In this document: one piece after another, positions 38,037-46,287 of the stretch
Numbering within the stretch: position 1 is the stretch's first letter
How the letters are laid out: each line of letters starts with the position of its first letter
Assembly (NCBI RefSeq): GCF_030433645.1
Contig: NZ_JAROCG010000001.1
Span: forward strand, 744,001 to 808,000
Direction: 5' to 3'
Source: Arthrobacter burdickii
Lineage (GTDB): Bacteria > Actinomycetota > Actinomycetes > Actinomycetales > Micrococcaceae
DNA length: 64,000 nucleotides
The notes under the pieces: model-generated
Database searches by the model: none
What the model was told of the DNA's origin: nothing
What the model saw: the letters and a program-made list of their open reading frames with translations, nothing else
Translations under genes and position numbers: made by a program

Positions 38037-38048
38037 GAAGTACGCTTA
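38037..38048. promoter_or_regulatory. GAAG-N4-CTTA dyad upstream of the redox-enzyme operon
   Basis: GAAGTACGCTTA lies 52 bases before the ATG of the haem-oxygenase-fold gene. It matches the island motif with one base changed in the left half, like the site at 32927. An attgac sequence follows three bases after it. Confidence 0.5.
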
Positions 38049-38099
38049 GCATTGACGCCCCGGCTCCATGGGGTAGCCCTGTCGACAGAGAGGTCCTTG

Positions 38100-39134
38100 A
38101 TGAAGCAGCCCTCCCCGCGCGGAGAAGTCAGCGCCCTAGTCCTGACCATCATTGCCGGAACAACCGAGTCGCAGCAGGACGCGCTCGAGCGGCTCGGCGC
38201 GCTCGTCGAGGCCGCGCTCTCCGAGACGGCGGACATCCTGCACGACGACGACCTCCAGCTCGCGCTCTTCTGCCTGTACGAGCTGCACTACAGCGGAATC
38301 GACGGCGCGGGCGACGACTGGGAATGGAATCCCGACCTCCTTCGCGTGCGGCAGCAGCTCGAGGCGGCGTTCGAGCGCAGGGTCCGGGACGAAGTCGTCC
38401 TCGGGGACCTGCCGGAGGCGACGAGCGAAGCAGTGTGCGCCGAGCTGTTCCGGATGACCGGCGAGGATTCCGGCCCGAGCATGTCCCGTTACGTGGCGAA
38501 GTCCGCGACGAACGAGCAGCTCCACGAGTTCCTCGTGCACAAGTCCATCTACCAGCTCAAGGAAGCCGACCCGCACACGTGGGCGATCCCGCGCCTGGCC
38601 GGCCGATCCAAGGCAGCCCTCGTGGAGATCCAGGCCGACGAGTACGGGAACGGCCTGCCCGCGCGGATGCACTCCGCACTCTTCGCCCGCACCATGCGTG
38701 AGCTCGGCATGGACGACGCGTATGGCGCCTATCTCGATGCCACTCCCGCCATCACCCTGGCGGTGAACAACCTCATGTCACTGTTCGGCCTCAACCGCCG
38801 GCTTCGAGGGGCGATCGTCGGACATCTGGCCGCCTACGAGATGACGTCATCGCAGCCGAACCGCCTGTACTCGCGCGGCTTCAAGCGCCTCGGGTACGGC
38901 GAGGACGCGCTCGAGTACTTCGACGAACACGTCGAGGCCGATGCCGTCCATGAGCAGATCGCCGGGCGGGACATGGCCGGCGGACTCGTCGAATCCGATC
39001 CGCGACTGCTGCAGGACGTCCTGTTCGGAGCGGCCGCCGGACTCGCCGTCGACACCCTCATGACCGTCCACATCATGGATGCCTGGGAGGCGGGCCGCTC
39101 CTCGCTGCGGGCCTCGGAATCGATGGCTTCGTGA
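38100..39134 (+). CDS. Iron-containing redox enzyme family protein (haem-oxygenase-like fold)
   Basis: The frame is open from 37893, but ATG at 38100 after agagaggt is the likely start (344 residues). The all-helical protein carries motifs of the Haem_oxygenase_2/iron-containing redox family: LALFCLYELHYSGI, VHKSIYQLKEADPH, AALVEIQADEYG and YFDEHVEADAVHEQIAG. The acidic and His residues in the last three could hold a di-iron site. The reaction is unknown. It overlaps a CDGSH iron-sulfur gene by four bases, suggesting the iron-sulfur protein is its electron partner or is made in fixed ratio with it. Confidence 0.85.
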   Translation: MKQPSPRGEVSALVLTIIAGTTESQQDALERLGALVEAALSETADILHDDDLQLALFCLYELHYSGIDGAGDDWEWNPDLLRVRQQLEAAFERRVRDEVVLGDLPEATSEAVCAELFRMTGEDSGPSMSRYVAKSATNEQLHEFLVHKSIYQLKEADPHTWAIPRLAGRSKAALVEIQADEYGNGLPARMHSALFARTMRELGMDDAYGAYLDATPAITLAVNNLMSLFGLNRRLRGAIVGHLAAYEMTSSQPNRLYSRGFKRLGYGEDALEYFDEHVEADAVHEQIAGRDMAGGLVESDPRLLQDVLFGAAAGLAVDTLMTVHIMDAWEAGRSSLRASESMAS

Positions 39135-39382
39135 GCGGGGCGCCCGACCTGTCCGGGCCGGCACCGGAGCGCCCGCTCAACTCCGGCAGTACCCCGGTGT
39201 CCATCGTCGCTTGTCCTAACGGCCCGCTCCTCATCCGTGGCGACTTCGAACTCGTCGGTGCGGACGGCAAGGAACTGCCGCGCACCCGGCGGACGGTAGC
39301 ACTCTGCCGGTGCGGCGCGTCCGTGCTCAAGCCCTACTGCGACGGCTCGCACAAGCTCACCGGGTTCAAGTCGGAGCCCTGA
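39131..39382 (+). CDS. CDGSH-type iron-sulfur domain protein
   Basis: The 83-residue protein ends with the CDGSH signature LCRCGASVLKPYCDGSHKL: three Cys and one His that bind a redox-active 2Fe-2S cluster, as in mitoNEET. The N-terminal half adds a small beta domain. The GTG start lies in the stop of the redox-enzyme gene. It is a likely electron-transfer or cluster-sensing partner of that protein. Confidence 0.93.
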   Translation: MSGAPDLSGPAPERPLNSGSTPVSIVACPNGPLLIRGDFELVGADGKELPRTRRTVALCRCGASVLKPYCDGSHKLTGFKSEP

Positions 39383-39465
39383 CGGCCGGCCGGCGTCCAC
39401 ACTGAAGGGCGTCCACCGGGCATGCTGGACGGGAATGCGAGGCGGGAAGCCCGAACGGAGGCCAC

Positions 39466-40224
39466 ATGGCGGCAATGGATCTGAACAGCGATGTCGGAGA
39501 ATCGTTCGGCAACTGGACCTTCGGGGACGACGCCCGCATCATCGAGTCGGTCTCCAGCGTCAATGTGGCCTGCGGGTTCCACGCCGGAGACCCGACCGGG
39601 ATCCGGGCCACGTGTGCGGCGGCCGCTTCGGCCGGAGTCACCGTCGGTGCGCACCCCGGCTATCGGGACCTGGCGGGCTTCGGCCGGCGGTTCATGGACG
39701 TCGACCCCTCCCAGCTGACCGACGACGTGGTCTACCAGATCGGGGCACTTCAGGCCCTCGCTCGTGCGGCAGGCACGGCGGTGAAGTACGTGAAGCCGCA
39801 CGGCGCGCTGTACAACACGATCGCCGTGCACGAGGGCCAGGCCCGCGCCGTGGTGCGGTCGGTCCGCGAGGTGGATGACACGCTGCCGCTCCTGGTGCTG
39901 CCGAATTCCGTCATCGAGGCGGAGGCGCGCTCGGCCGGGCTCCGCACCGTCGTCGAGGCCTTCGCGGACAGGGCCTACCTGCCCGATGGCTCGCTCGTCT
40001 CCCGGCGGGAGCGCGGGGCCGTGCTCAGGGACGAGTCCGACGTCGTCGAGCACGTGCTGCGCATCGCGGCGGAGCGGGAGGTGGTGGCGATCGACGGTTC
40101 CCGCGTCCGCGTCAACGCCGAGAGCATCTGCGTCCATGGGGATACGCCGGGCGCCGTCGCGATGGCCGCAGCAGTGCGCCGTGCACTCGCGTCCGCGGGC
40201 GTGACGGTCGGTGCCTTCGCCTGA
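39466..40224 (+). CDS. pxpA: 5-oxoprolinase subunit A (LamB/YcsF family)
   Basis: The 252-residue protein shows [44 protein letters not shown] and [11 protein letters not shown], the standard PxpA pattern. With PxpB and PxpC it opens 5-oxoproline to glutamate using ATP. The start at 39466 follows ggagg; a second ATG at 39475 matches the usual family start and is also possible. It overlaps the pxpBC fusion gene by 14 bases. Confidence 0.94.
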   Translation: MAAMDLNSDVGESFGNWTFGDDARIIESVSSVNVACGFHAGDPTGIRATCAAAASAGVTVGAHPGYRDLAGFGRRFMDVDPSQLTDDVVYQIGALQALARAAGTAVKYVKPHGALYNTIAVHEGQARAVVRSVREVDDTLPLLVLPNSVIEAEARSAGLRTVVEAFADRAYLPDGSLVSRRERGAVLRDESDVVEHVLRIAAEREVVAIDGSRVRVNAESICVHGDTPGAVAMAAAVRRALASAGVTVGAFA

Positions 40225-41776
40225 CACGGCCGGCCCGCGGCAGGCCGGCAGGACCCTGCGGCCCGTCGGGGACTGCGGACTGCTCATCGAACTGCCCGGC
40301 CTGCCGGAGGTGCTGAGCGTGCAGGCGCAGCTCCAGGAACATCCGGTCGAGGGCCAGGTGGACGTGGTGGCGGCGGCCTGCACGGTCCTGGTCACGGTGC
40401 GGGAAACCCGTCAGGTGGGGGCCCTCGCGGACCGCCTTCGTGCGATGGATCCGTCCCTGCCCGCCGAGCAGGACGACACGCTCGTCACCATCGACGTGCA
40501 GTACGTCGGCGCCGACCTCACCGAGGTGGCCCGGCTGACGGGCCTGAGCGAGGACGCTGTCATCACGGCCCACACGACGACGCCGTGGGTGGCGGCCTTC
40601 GGTGGTTTCGCCCCCGGGTTCGCCTACCTCACGGGCGGGGACCCCCGCCGGGAGGTCCCACGGAGGGACTCGCCCCGCACGGCGGTTCCGGCAGGATCCG
40701 TGGCGCTCGCCGGCACCTTCTCGGCGGTGTACCCGCGCGAGTCGCCCGGCGGCTGGCAGCTCATCGGCCGTACTGCCGCCGTTCTGTGGGACGCCCGCCG
40801 CGCGCAACCTGCCCTCATCCGGCCCGGCAACCGGGTCCGGTTCGCTGCGGTCCGCGAACTGGTCGAGGTGGCCGCGGTGCCGGCCGCGGTGGCTCCTGCC
40901 CCTCCACACGGACAGGGAGGCCTCATCGTCGTCGACCCCGGCCTCTACAGCACGCTGCAGGACCTCGGCAGGCCCGGCCGCATGGCACTCGGCGTCGCCG
41001 GGGCAGGGGCGCTGGACCGTGCCGCGTTCCGACAGGCGAACAGGCTCGTGGGAAATGCTGCCGGCTCGGCGGTCATCGAGAGCCTCAACGGGGGACTTGC
41101 CCTCCGGGCCGTGGAGGACCAGGTCCTCGCGGTCACCGGTGCCCACGTGGATCTGGCCATCGCCCTGCCCGACGGCGGTGAGCGCGAGGCGTCCCTCTGC
41201 ACGCCCTTCCTGCTGCGCGACGGCGAGGTGCTGCGGCAGTCCCCTCCGGTGTCGGGCCTACGTGCCTACACGGCCGTGCGGGGTGGATTCGCCGGAGAGG
41301 AGGTGCTGGGCAGCCGGTCGACGGATTCGATGTCGGGACTCGGTCCTCCCGCATTGGCGAGGGGGATGAGCCTGCCGGTGGGGCCGCCGGGGCGGTCGGC
41401 GGTGGGTTCCGCGGAAGTCCTGTGGCCGCCCGGGGGGCCGGAAGTCCTGCGGGTGGTCCCGGGTCCCCGGGACGACTGGTTCGACGACGACGCGCTCGCC
41501 CGCCTATGCGGAACGGACTGGACGGTCACGGCGCAGTCCAACCGGATCGGCCTGCGGCTCGACGGCCCGTCCCTGAGGCGGACGCGCGAGGGAGAACTGC
41601 CGAGCGAAGGGACGGTGCGTGGAGCCCTGCAGGTACCACCGTCGGGCCTGCCGATACTGTTCCTGGCCGACCATCCGGTCACGGGAGGCTATCCGGTGAT
41701 CGCCGTCGTCGCCTCCGCGGACCTGGACCGTGCGGCGCAACTGCCGCCGGGCGCCGTGGTCCGGTTCCGGACCTGA
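40211..41776 (+). CDS. pxpBC: 5-oxoprolinase subunits B and C fused (KipI-KipA type)
   Basis: One 521-residue chain contains PxpB (about 15-225; [13 protein letters not shown] and [20 protein letters not shown]) followed by PxpC (about 235-521; [40 protein letters not shown], then [13 protein letters not shown] and [16 protein letters not shown]). In E. coli and Bacillus these are separate proteins. The fusion fixes the B:C ratio. The GTG start overlaps pxpA. Together they recycle 5-oxoproline from glutathione-like or pyroglutamyl peptide turnover. Confidence 0.92.
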   Translation: MPSPDTAGPRQAGRTLRPVGDCGLLIELPGLPEVLSVQAQLQEHPVEGQVDVVAAACTVLVTVRETRQVGALADRLRAMDPSLPAEQDDTLVTIDVQYVGADLTEVARLTGLSEDAVITAHTTTPWVAAFGGFAPGFAYLTGGDPRREVPRRDSPRTAVPAGSVALAGTFSAVYPRESPGGWQLIGRTAAVLWDARRAQPALIRPGNRVRFAAVRELVEVAAVPAAVAPAPPHGQGGLIVVDPGLYSTLQDLGRPGRMALGVAGAGALDRAAFRQANRLVGNAAGSAVIESLNGGLALRAVEDQVLAVTGAHVDLAIALPDGGEREASLCTPFLLRDGEVLRQSPPVSGLRAYTAVRGGFAGEEVLGSRSTDSMSGLGPPALARGMSLPVGPPGRSAVGSAEVLWPPGGPEVLRVVPGPRDDWFDDDALARLCGTDWTVTAQSNRIGLRLDGPSLRRTREGELPSEGTVRGALQVPPSGLPILFLADHPVTGGYPVIAVVASADLDRAAQLPPGAVVRFRT

Positions 41777-41873
41777 CCTCCCGCGGTGGCCAGCCCACCG
41801 GCTGCCGGTGAGCCAGACAGAGCCGGGACGACGGCGGCGGGCGACGGGCGTCGGCGTCCGTCAGTCGTTGGTG

Positions 41874-43202
41874 TCAGTCGTCAGCCGGGACGAGGGCCTT
41901 GGTGACCGCGTCCCGCCGTGGGGCGGCCTCCGTGTCCCGGCGGACCAGGACGGTGAGCAGCACCGCCACGACGCAAAGGACGGCTGCCCCGAACCAGGCG
42001 ATCGTGTACTCGCCCGTCGTGTCCCGGATGAGTCCCGCTCCCACGGCTGCGGCGGCCGCACCGAGCTGGTGCGCGGCGAACACCCAGCCGAACACGAGGG
42101 GCCCGTCGGCGCCGAACGCACTCCGGCAGAGGGCGACCGTCGGAGGCACCGTCGCCACCCAGTCCAGCCCGTAGATGACGATGAAGATCACCATCGGCGG
42201 CCGGACCGTCGCGGCCAGCAGCGCGGGCAGCACGAAGAGGCTGACGCCGCGGAAGAGGTAGTAGGCGGCGAGGAGCACCTTGGGGTTGTAGCGGTCGGTC
42301 AACCAGCCGGAGGCGATGGTCCCTACGATGTCGAAGATCCCGACGACGGCGAGGAGCCCCGCGGCCGTCGTCGTCGGCATGCCGTGGTCATGAGCGGACG
42401 GGATGAAGTGTGTGCCGATGAGGCCGTTCGTCGTCGCTCCACAGATGGCGAAGCCGAGGGCCAGCGCCCAGAACGTGCGGTGGTGGGATGCCGCGCGGAG
42501 CGCACGCAGTGCCCGCACCGCGGCGTTGGTCGAGTCGGCCGCTCGCGGCGCGGCGGGTTCCTCCGTCCCTTCAGCGCCTGAAGGCGCTCCGTAGGGGCGG
42601 ACGCCGATGTCCGCGGGGGAGTCGTGCACCCAGAGGAGCACGAGGGGTATCACCACGAGTGCGCCCGCCGCGATGACGAGCGATGCCGTCCGCCAGTTCG
42701 CCGCCTCGACCAGCACGGCCATCACCGGGAGGAACACGAGTTGCCCGGCCGCACTGCCCGCGGTCAGGATCCCGACTACGAGCCCGCGACGGCGGACGAA
42801 CCAGGTGGAGGCGATGGTCGCCGCGAAGACGAGGGCGATGCTTCCGGTTCCGATGCCGATCAGGACGCCCCACGTGAGGAGGATCTGCCAGGGTTCCCGG
42901 ACGAAGACGGTCAGGGCGCTTCCGGCGCCGATGACCAGGAGGGCGAAGGAGGTGACCCGGCGGACGCCGAACCTCTCCATGAGGGCGGCGGCGAAGGGTG
43001 CAGTGAGCCCGAAGAGGACGAGGTTGATGCTGACGGCCAGGGACAGGATGCCGCGGGACCACCCGAACTCCTGCTCGAGGGGGACCATCAGCACGGACGG
43101 AGCGGCACGGAATCCTGCGGCTCCGACGAGGGTCAGGAAGGCCACGGCGGCCACGATCCATGCCGGGTGGATACCCCGGCGCCCCCGGGTGGCGTGGCTC
43201 AT
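41874..43202 (-). CDS. MFS transporter (oxalate/formate antiporter-like)
   Basis: The frame is open to 43295, but ATG at 43202 gives a 442-residue protein starting just before helix 1 and overlapping the HxlR stop by four bases. Twelve hydrophobic segments are visible. Motifs include VPLEQEFGWSRGILSLAVS in the N-half and SGWLTDRYNPK between helices 8 and 9, typical of monocarboxylate-porter or OFA-like MFS proteins. The substrate is unknown. Control by the upstream HxlR regulator is likely. Confidence 0.9.
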   Translation of the reverse strand: MSHATRGRRGIHPAWIVAAVAFLTLVGAAGFRAAPSVLMVPLEQEFGWSRGILSLAVSINLVLFGLTAPFAAALMERFGVRRVTSFALLVIGAGSALTVFVREPWQILLTWGVLIGIGTGSIALVFAATIASTWFVRRRGLVVGILTAGSAAGQLVFLPVMAVLVEAANWRTASLVIAAGALVVIPLVLLWVHDSPADIGVRPYGAPSGAEGTEEPAAPRAADSTNAAVRALRALRAASHHRTFWALALGFAICGATTNGLIGTHFIPSAHDHGMPTTTAAGLLAVVGIFDIVGTIASGWLTDRYNPKVLLAAYYLFRGVSLFVLPALLAATVRPPMVIFIVIYGLDWVATVPPTVALCRSAFGADGPLVFGWVFAAHQLGAAAAAVGAGLIRDTTGEYTIAWFGAAVLCVVAVLLTVLVRRDTEAAPRRDAVTKALVPADD

Positions 43203-43690
43203 TGCGAACCCGCGAGCTGGACGGGTCCCTCCGCGCGGGCGAAGCTCACCCACGTCGTCGTGTCGGCGGTGAGTTCCTCGTGGCAGGCGTCGCACCTGTC
43301 CGCGCTGGTGGTCCTGCGTCCGCAGGAAGAGTGGATGATCTGCATGTGCGCGGACTCCGAGGGTGCGCCGAGGTGCTGCTCGGCGAAATGGATCATGGCA
43401 TTGAGGACCGGCAGCGTGCCTTCGCCCTTCGGCGTCAGCACGTACTCGTGGCGTGTCCTGCCGGATTCGTCGTCGTACGGCCTTCGGGCGAGCAGGTCAT
43501 GCGCGGTGAGGGCGGAGAGCCGCTTGCTGAGGACGCTGTCTGCGATGCCGGTGGAGGCCTTGATGTCCTCGAACCGAGCCTTGCCGAAGAAGACCTCGCG
43601 CAGGACGAGCAGGCTCCACGGATCGCCCAGGACCTCGAGCCCCCGGGCAAGGGGGCACTGGCTGTCGGACCAATCGGATCTCAGGGGCAT
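43199..43690 (-). CDS. HxlR-family winged-helix regulator
   Basis: The 163-residue protein starts with the HxlR pattern CPLARGLEVLGDPWSLLVLR, followed by FEDIKASTGIADSVLSKRLS and YVLTPKGEGTLPVL. A C-terminal extension with CGRRTTSADRCDACHEEL (CX9CX2C) could bind a metal or act as a redox switch. It forms an operon with the MFS gene, overlapping it by four bases, and probably regulates it. Confidence 0.92.
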   Translation of the reverse strand: MPLRSDWSDSQCPLARGLEVLGDPWSLLVLREVFFGKARFEDIKASTGIADSVLSKRLSALTAHDLLARRPYDDESGRTRHEYVLTPKGEGTLPVLNAMIHFAEQHLGAPSESAHMQIIHSSCGRRTTSADRCDACHEELTADTTTWVSFARAEGPVQLAGSQ

Positions 43691-43871
43691 GCCGGCGATC
43701 GTAGGCTACTTTCTTCAGGAAAGCCAGAGGCTGACAGGGGCTGCCCCGCCAGGAGCCCCGGCGGCCCCCGGTGCATGTGGGAAGACGTGCACATGGAGTT
43801 TCGCGGACGGAAACGCGGCCGAAACCGCCGCTCCGTAGCGTGGAAGCACAACACTTCCACAGGAGGCGGCA

Positions 43872-44246
43872 ATGCAGACGCTGAGGGTTCGACAGGTCCC
43901 CTGGGCCAATCCCGTGGCCACAGGGCTGCGGGAAGCGCTGCGCGCCGAGAACGAGCGGGGACGGGGGCCGAGTGCCCTTCCCGTGCGGGAAGACGACGGG
44001 AACGATATCGCCGTCTTCCTCATCGCCTACGAACTCGCCACGGGGCAGCCGGTCGGTTGTGGCGGCCTGCGGCTCCTCGGTCCCACGCACGCCGACATCG
44101 ACTCCATCTACGTCCTGCCCTACGCCCGCTGGTCTGGAGTGTCCCAGGCCATCACCGAGGAGCTCACGTCCTGGGCGCGAGTGCACGGCATTACCGCCGT
44201 GGGCCCGGACGAAACTCTCGCGCAGCTCAACGCCCTGCGGCTTTAG
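43872..44246 (+). CDS. GNAT-like acetyltransferase, short form
   Basis: The 124-residue protein shows a reduced GNAT core: GQPVGCGGLRLLGPTHADID, SIYVLPYARWSGVSQAITEE and LTSWARVHGITAV. The canonical Q/RxxGxG/A acetyl-CoA loop is altered (ARWSGVS), so activity is uncertain. The ATG follows aggaggcggca. It stands alone between the divergent HxlR gene and the convergent ammonium transporter gene. Confidence 0.7.
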   Translation: MQTLRVRQVPWANPVATGLREALRAENERGRGPSALPVREDDGNDIAVFLIAYELATGQPVGCGGLRLLGPTHADIDSIYVLPYARWSGVSQAITEELTSWARVHGITAVGPDETLAQLNALRL

Positions 44247-44437
44247 GGTGCATCAGTCCGCCGGACGGTCCCCCCGCCCCGGCGAACGGTCCGCCCGCCA
44301 CGCAGGCGTGCCGCCTGCCGTTGTGGCCTGAGCGCCTCGAGTCGCAGCGTCGCTGCCGTCTCGCGCTGTGGTGCGGACTGCCGATCGAAGATGGCCGCAC
44401 GCATATAACGGATGCGGAATGAACAGCACCACGAACA

Positions 44438-44479
44438 CGGAGAAGCAGTGCATCCCCTTCGGAAGGCACTGCTTCTCCG
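44438..44479. terminator. Terminator after the ammonium transporter gene
   Basis: A 14-bp perfect stem (44438-44451 with 44466-44479) with a 14-base loop lies 43 bases beyond the amt stop on the minus strand. No pII (glnK) gene lies between them. The stretch back to the GNAT gene (44247-44437) holds nothing recognisable. Confidence 0.75.
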
Positions 44480-44522
44480 CCGTCGTGCCCAGGCCGTTCG
44501 ACGACCCGGACACGGCCTGACG

Positions 44523-45809
44523 TTACTTGCGCGGCGCTCCGAGGTCCACGGGATCCTCGTCGGTCAGGTAGGCGAACTCGGAGTGGGCGGCGATGTCGAT
44601 GCCGCGCAGCTCGTCCTCCTGTTCGATGCGGAGGCCGACGGTGCGCTGGATGACCTGTGCGATCACCCAGGTGACCACGAAGGAGTAGACCAGGACGGCC
44701 ACGGTCGCGACGGTCTGGACGCCCAGCAGGCCGGCGCCGCCGCCGTAGAACAGCCCGGCGACGCCGTTGGGGGCATCCTCGGTGGCGAAGAACCCGATGA
44801 GCAGGGTTCCCAGGATGCCGCCGATGAGGTGTACGCCGACGACGTCGAGCGAGTCGTCGAAGCCCAGCCGGAACTTCAGCTCGATCGCGAGTGAGCAGAC
44901 GGCTCCGGCGATCGCGCCGATGGCCAGGGCTCCCATGGGGCTGACGGCCCCACAGGCGGGGGTGATGGCGACGAGCGCGGAGATCAGGCCCGAGGCGGCT
45001 CCCATGCTGGTGGCGGCCCCGTTGCGGATGCGTTCCACGAGGGCCCACGCGAGAAGGCCCGCGGAAGCGGCGATGGCGGTATTGAGGAAGACCACCGAGG
45101 CGGCGTGTCCTGCGGAGAGGGCGGAGCCTGCGTTGAAGCCGAACCAGCCGACCCACAGGAGCCCGGCGCCCACGAGGACGAGGGGCCGGCTGTGCGGCTT
45201 GGCGTGGTCCACCTTCGGCCAGCCGTGGCTGCGTCCGAGTACGAGGGACAGGGCGAGCGCGGCGACACCGGCATTCATGTGCACTGCGAGGCCACCGGCG
45301 AAGTCGATGGCACCGAGGTTGTTCGCGATCCAGCCGCCGACCACCGAGCCGTCCTCCGAACTGAAGGCGAACACCCAGTGGGCGATCGGGAAGTAGACCA
45401 GGGTCGCCCAGACACCGGCGAAGATCATCCACGCGCCGAACTTCATGCGGCCCGCTGCAGCGCCGGCAACCAGCGCCGTGGTGACGCAGGCGAAGAAGAG
45501 CTGGAAGGCTGCGAACAGGATGGGTGGGATGGATGCATCCGGGTCCTCGGCCAGCAGCTGGCCCAGGCCGGCGTACTCGGCGACATCACCGATCAGTCCG
45601 AGGCCGCCTACCGAGTTGCCGAAGGCCATCGAGTACCCGAAGAGCGCCCACAGCACAGCGACGAGGCTCGCGCCGCCGAAGCACATCATCATCATGTTGA
45701 GGATGCGGCGGGAGCCCACCATTCCTCCGTAGAACAGGGCCAGTGCCGGGATCATCAGACAGACGAGCGCGGCGCTGGCGAGAATCCAAGCGACGTTTCC
45801 AGAATCCAT
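44523..45809 (-). CDS. amt: Ammonium transporter, Amt family
   Basis: The frame is open to 45914, but ATG at 45809 gives the usual Amt start, MDSGNVAWILASAALVCLMI, and 428 residues with 11 membrane helices. Pore motifs are present: ALALFYGGMVGSRRILNMMM, FAGGLAVHMNAGVAALALSL (first pore His) and DVVGVHLIGGILGTLLIGF (second pore His). The C-terminal tail for PII contact is present (GLRIEQEDELRGIDIAAHSE). Unlike many actinobacterial loci it has no glnK or glnD downstream. Confidence 0.95.
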   Translation of the reverse strand: MDSGNVAWILASAALVCLMIPALALFYGGMVGSRRILNMMMMCFGGASLVAVLWALFGYSMAFGNSVGGLGLIGDVAEYAGLGQLLAEDPDASIPPILFAAFQLFFACVTTALVAGAAAGRMKFGAWMIFAGVWATLVYFPIAHWVFAFSSEDGSVVGGWIANNLGAIDFAGGLAVHMNAGVAALALSLVLGRSHGWPKVDHAKPHSRPLVLVGAGLLWVGWFGFNAGSALSAGHAASVVFLNTAIAASAGLLAWALVERIRNGAATSMGAASGLISALVAITPACGAVSPMGALAIGAIAGAVCSLAIELKFRLGFDDSLDVVGVHLIGGILGTLLIGFFATEDAPNGVAGLFYGGGAGLLGVQTVATVAVLVYSFVVTWVIAQVIQRTVGLRIEQEDELRGIDIAAHSEFAYLTDEDPVDLGAPRK

Positions 45810-45982
45810 GGGAAGTCCATTTCCGTGACAGCGCTTTCGTGTGCCCGAGGGGACAGAGCCCGGAGTCGCACTGGGGGTGGGTGCGGAACCGGGATGGCAC
45901 ACCGCGCTGAGCAATGGTAGACAGCGGCACGTTTCGGTCCGCCGCGGGCGCGGTTAACTTTGTGTTACGCCCCGTCCCGGCC

Positions 45983-46270
45983 CTAGCCGCCCGCGACCGA
46001 CTGGATGATCATGACGGTCGCGCCTGTTGGAACCGGGGTTCCCAGCCCGTCCATCCGGCGCACGTCCTCGCCGTCGATGTAGATGTTCACGTAGCGCCTC
46101 AGTGCGCCGGTCTCCTCGCGGATGCGCTGGTCGAGCAGGGGGCGCCCGGCGCCGAGGTCGTCCAGCAGTGACGACACGTTCCCGTCGTCGGGCACGTTCA
46201 TGCTGATCTCGCTGCGTCCGTCGACGTAGGGGCGGAGGAGCGTGGGGATCAGGACGGTCACGGAGGCCAT
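45983..46270 (-). CDS. MoaD/ThiS family ubiquitin-like protein
   Basis: ATG at 46270 is preferred over 46279 because the aggag site is one base from the latter and ten from the former. The 95-residue protein begins MASVTVLIPTLLRPYVDG and ends with VAGG, the diglycine tail that is adenylated and thiocarboxylated in ThiS/MoaD sulfur carriers. The middle YVNIYIDGEDVRRMDGLGTP is the beta-grasp core. It is 17 bases downstream of a beta-propeller gene. No E1-like (ThiF/MoeB) gene is in the window. Its role is unknown. Confidence 0.87.
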   Translation of the reverse strand: MASVTVLIPTLLRPYVDGRSEISMNVPDDGNVSSLLDDLGAGRPLLDQRIREETGALRRYVNIYIDGEDVRRMDGLGTPVPTGATVMIIQSVAGG

Positions 46271-46287
46271 GGTGGGCATGCTCCTGG

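Noticed and set aside
37893-38099. Longer N-terminus of the redox-enzyme protein (start at 37893)
   Set aside because: It would cover the 17-bp inverted repeat and the GAAG-N4-CTTA site, has no good ribosome-binding site, and the product before residue 70 has no fold-like pattern.
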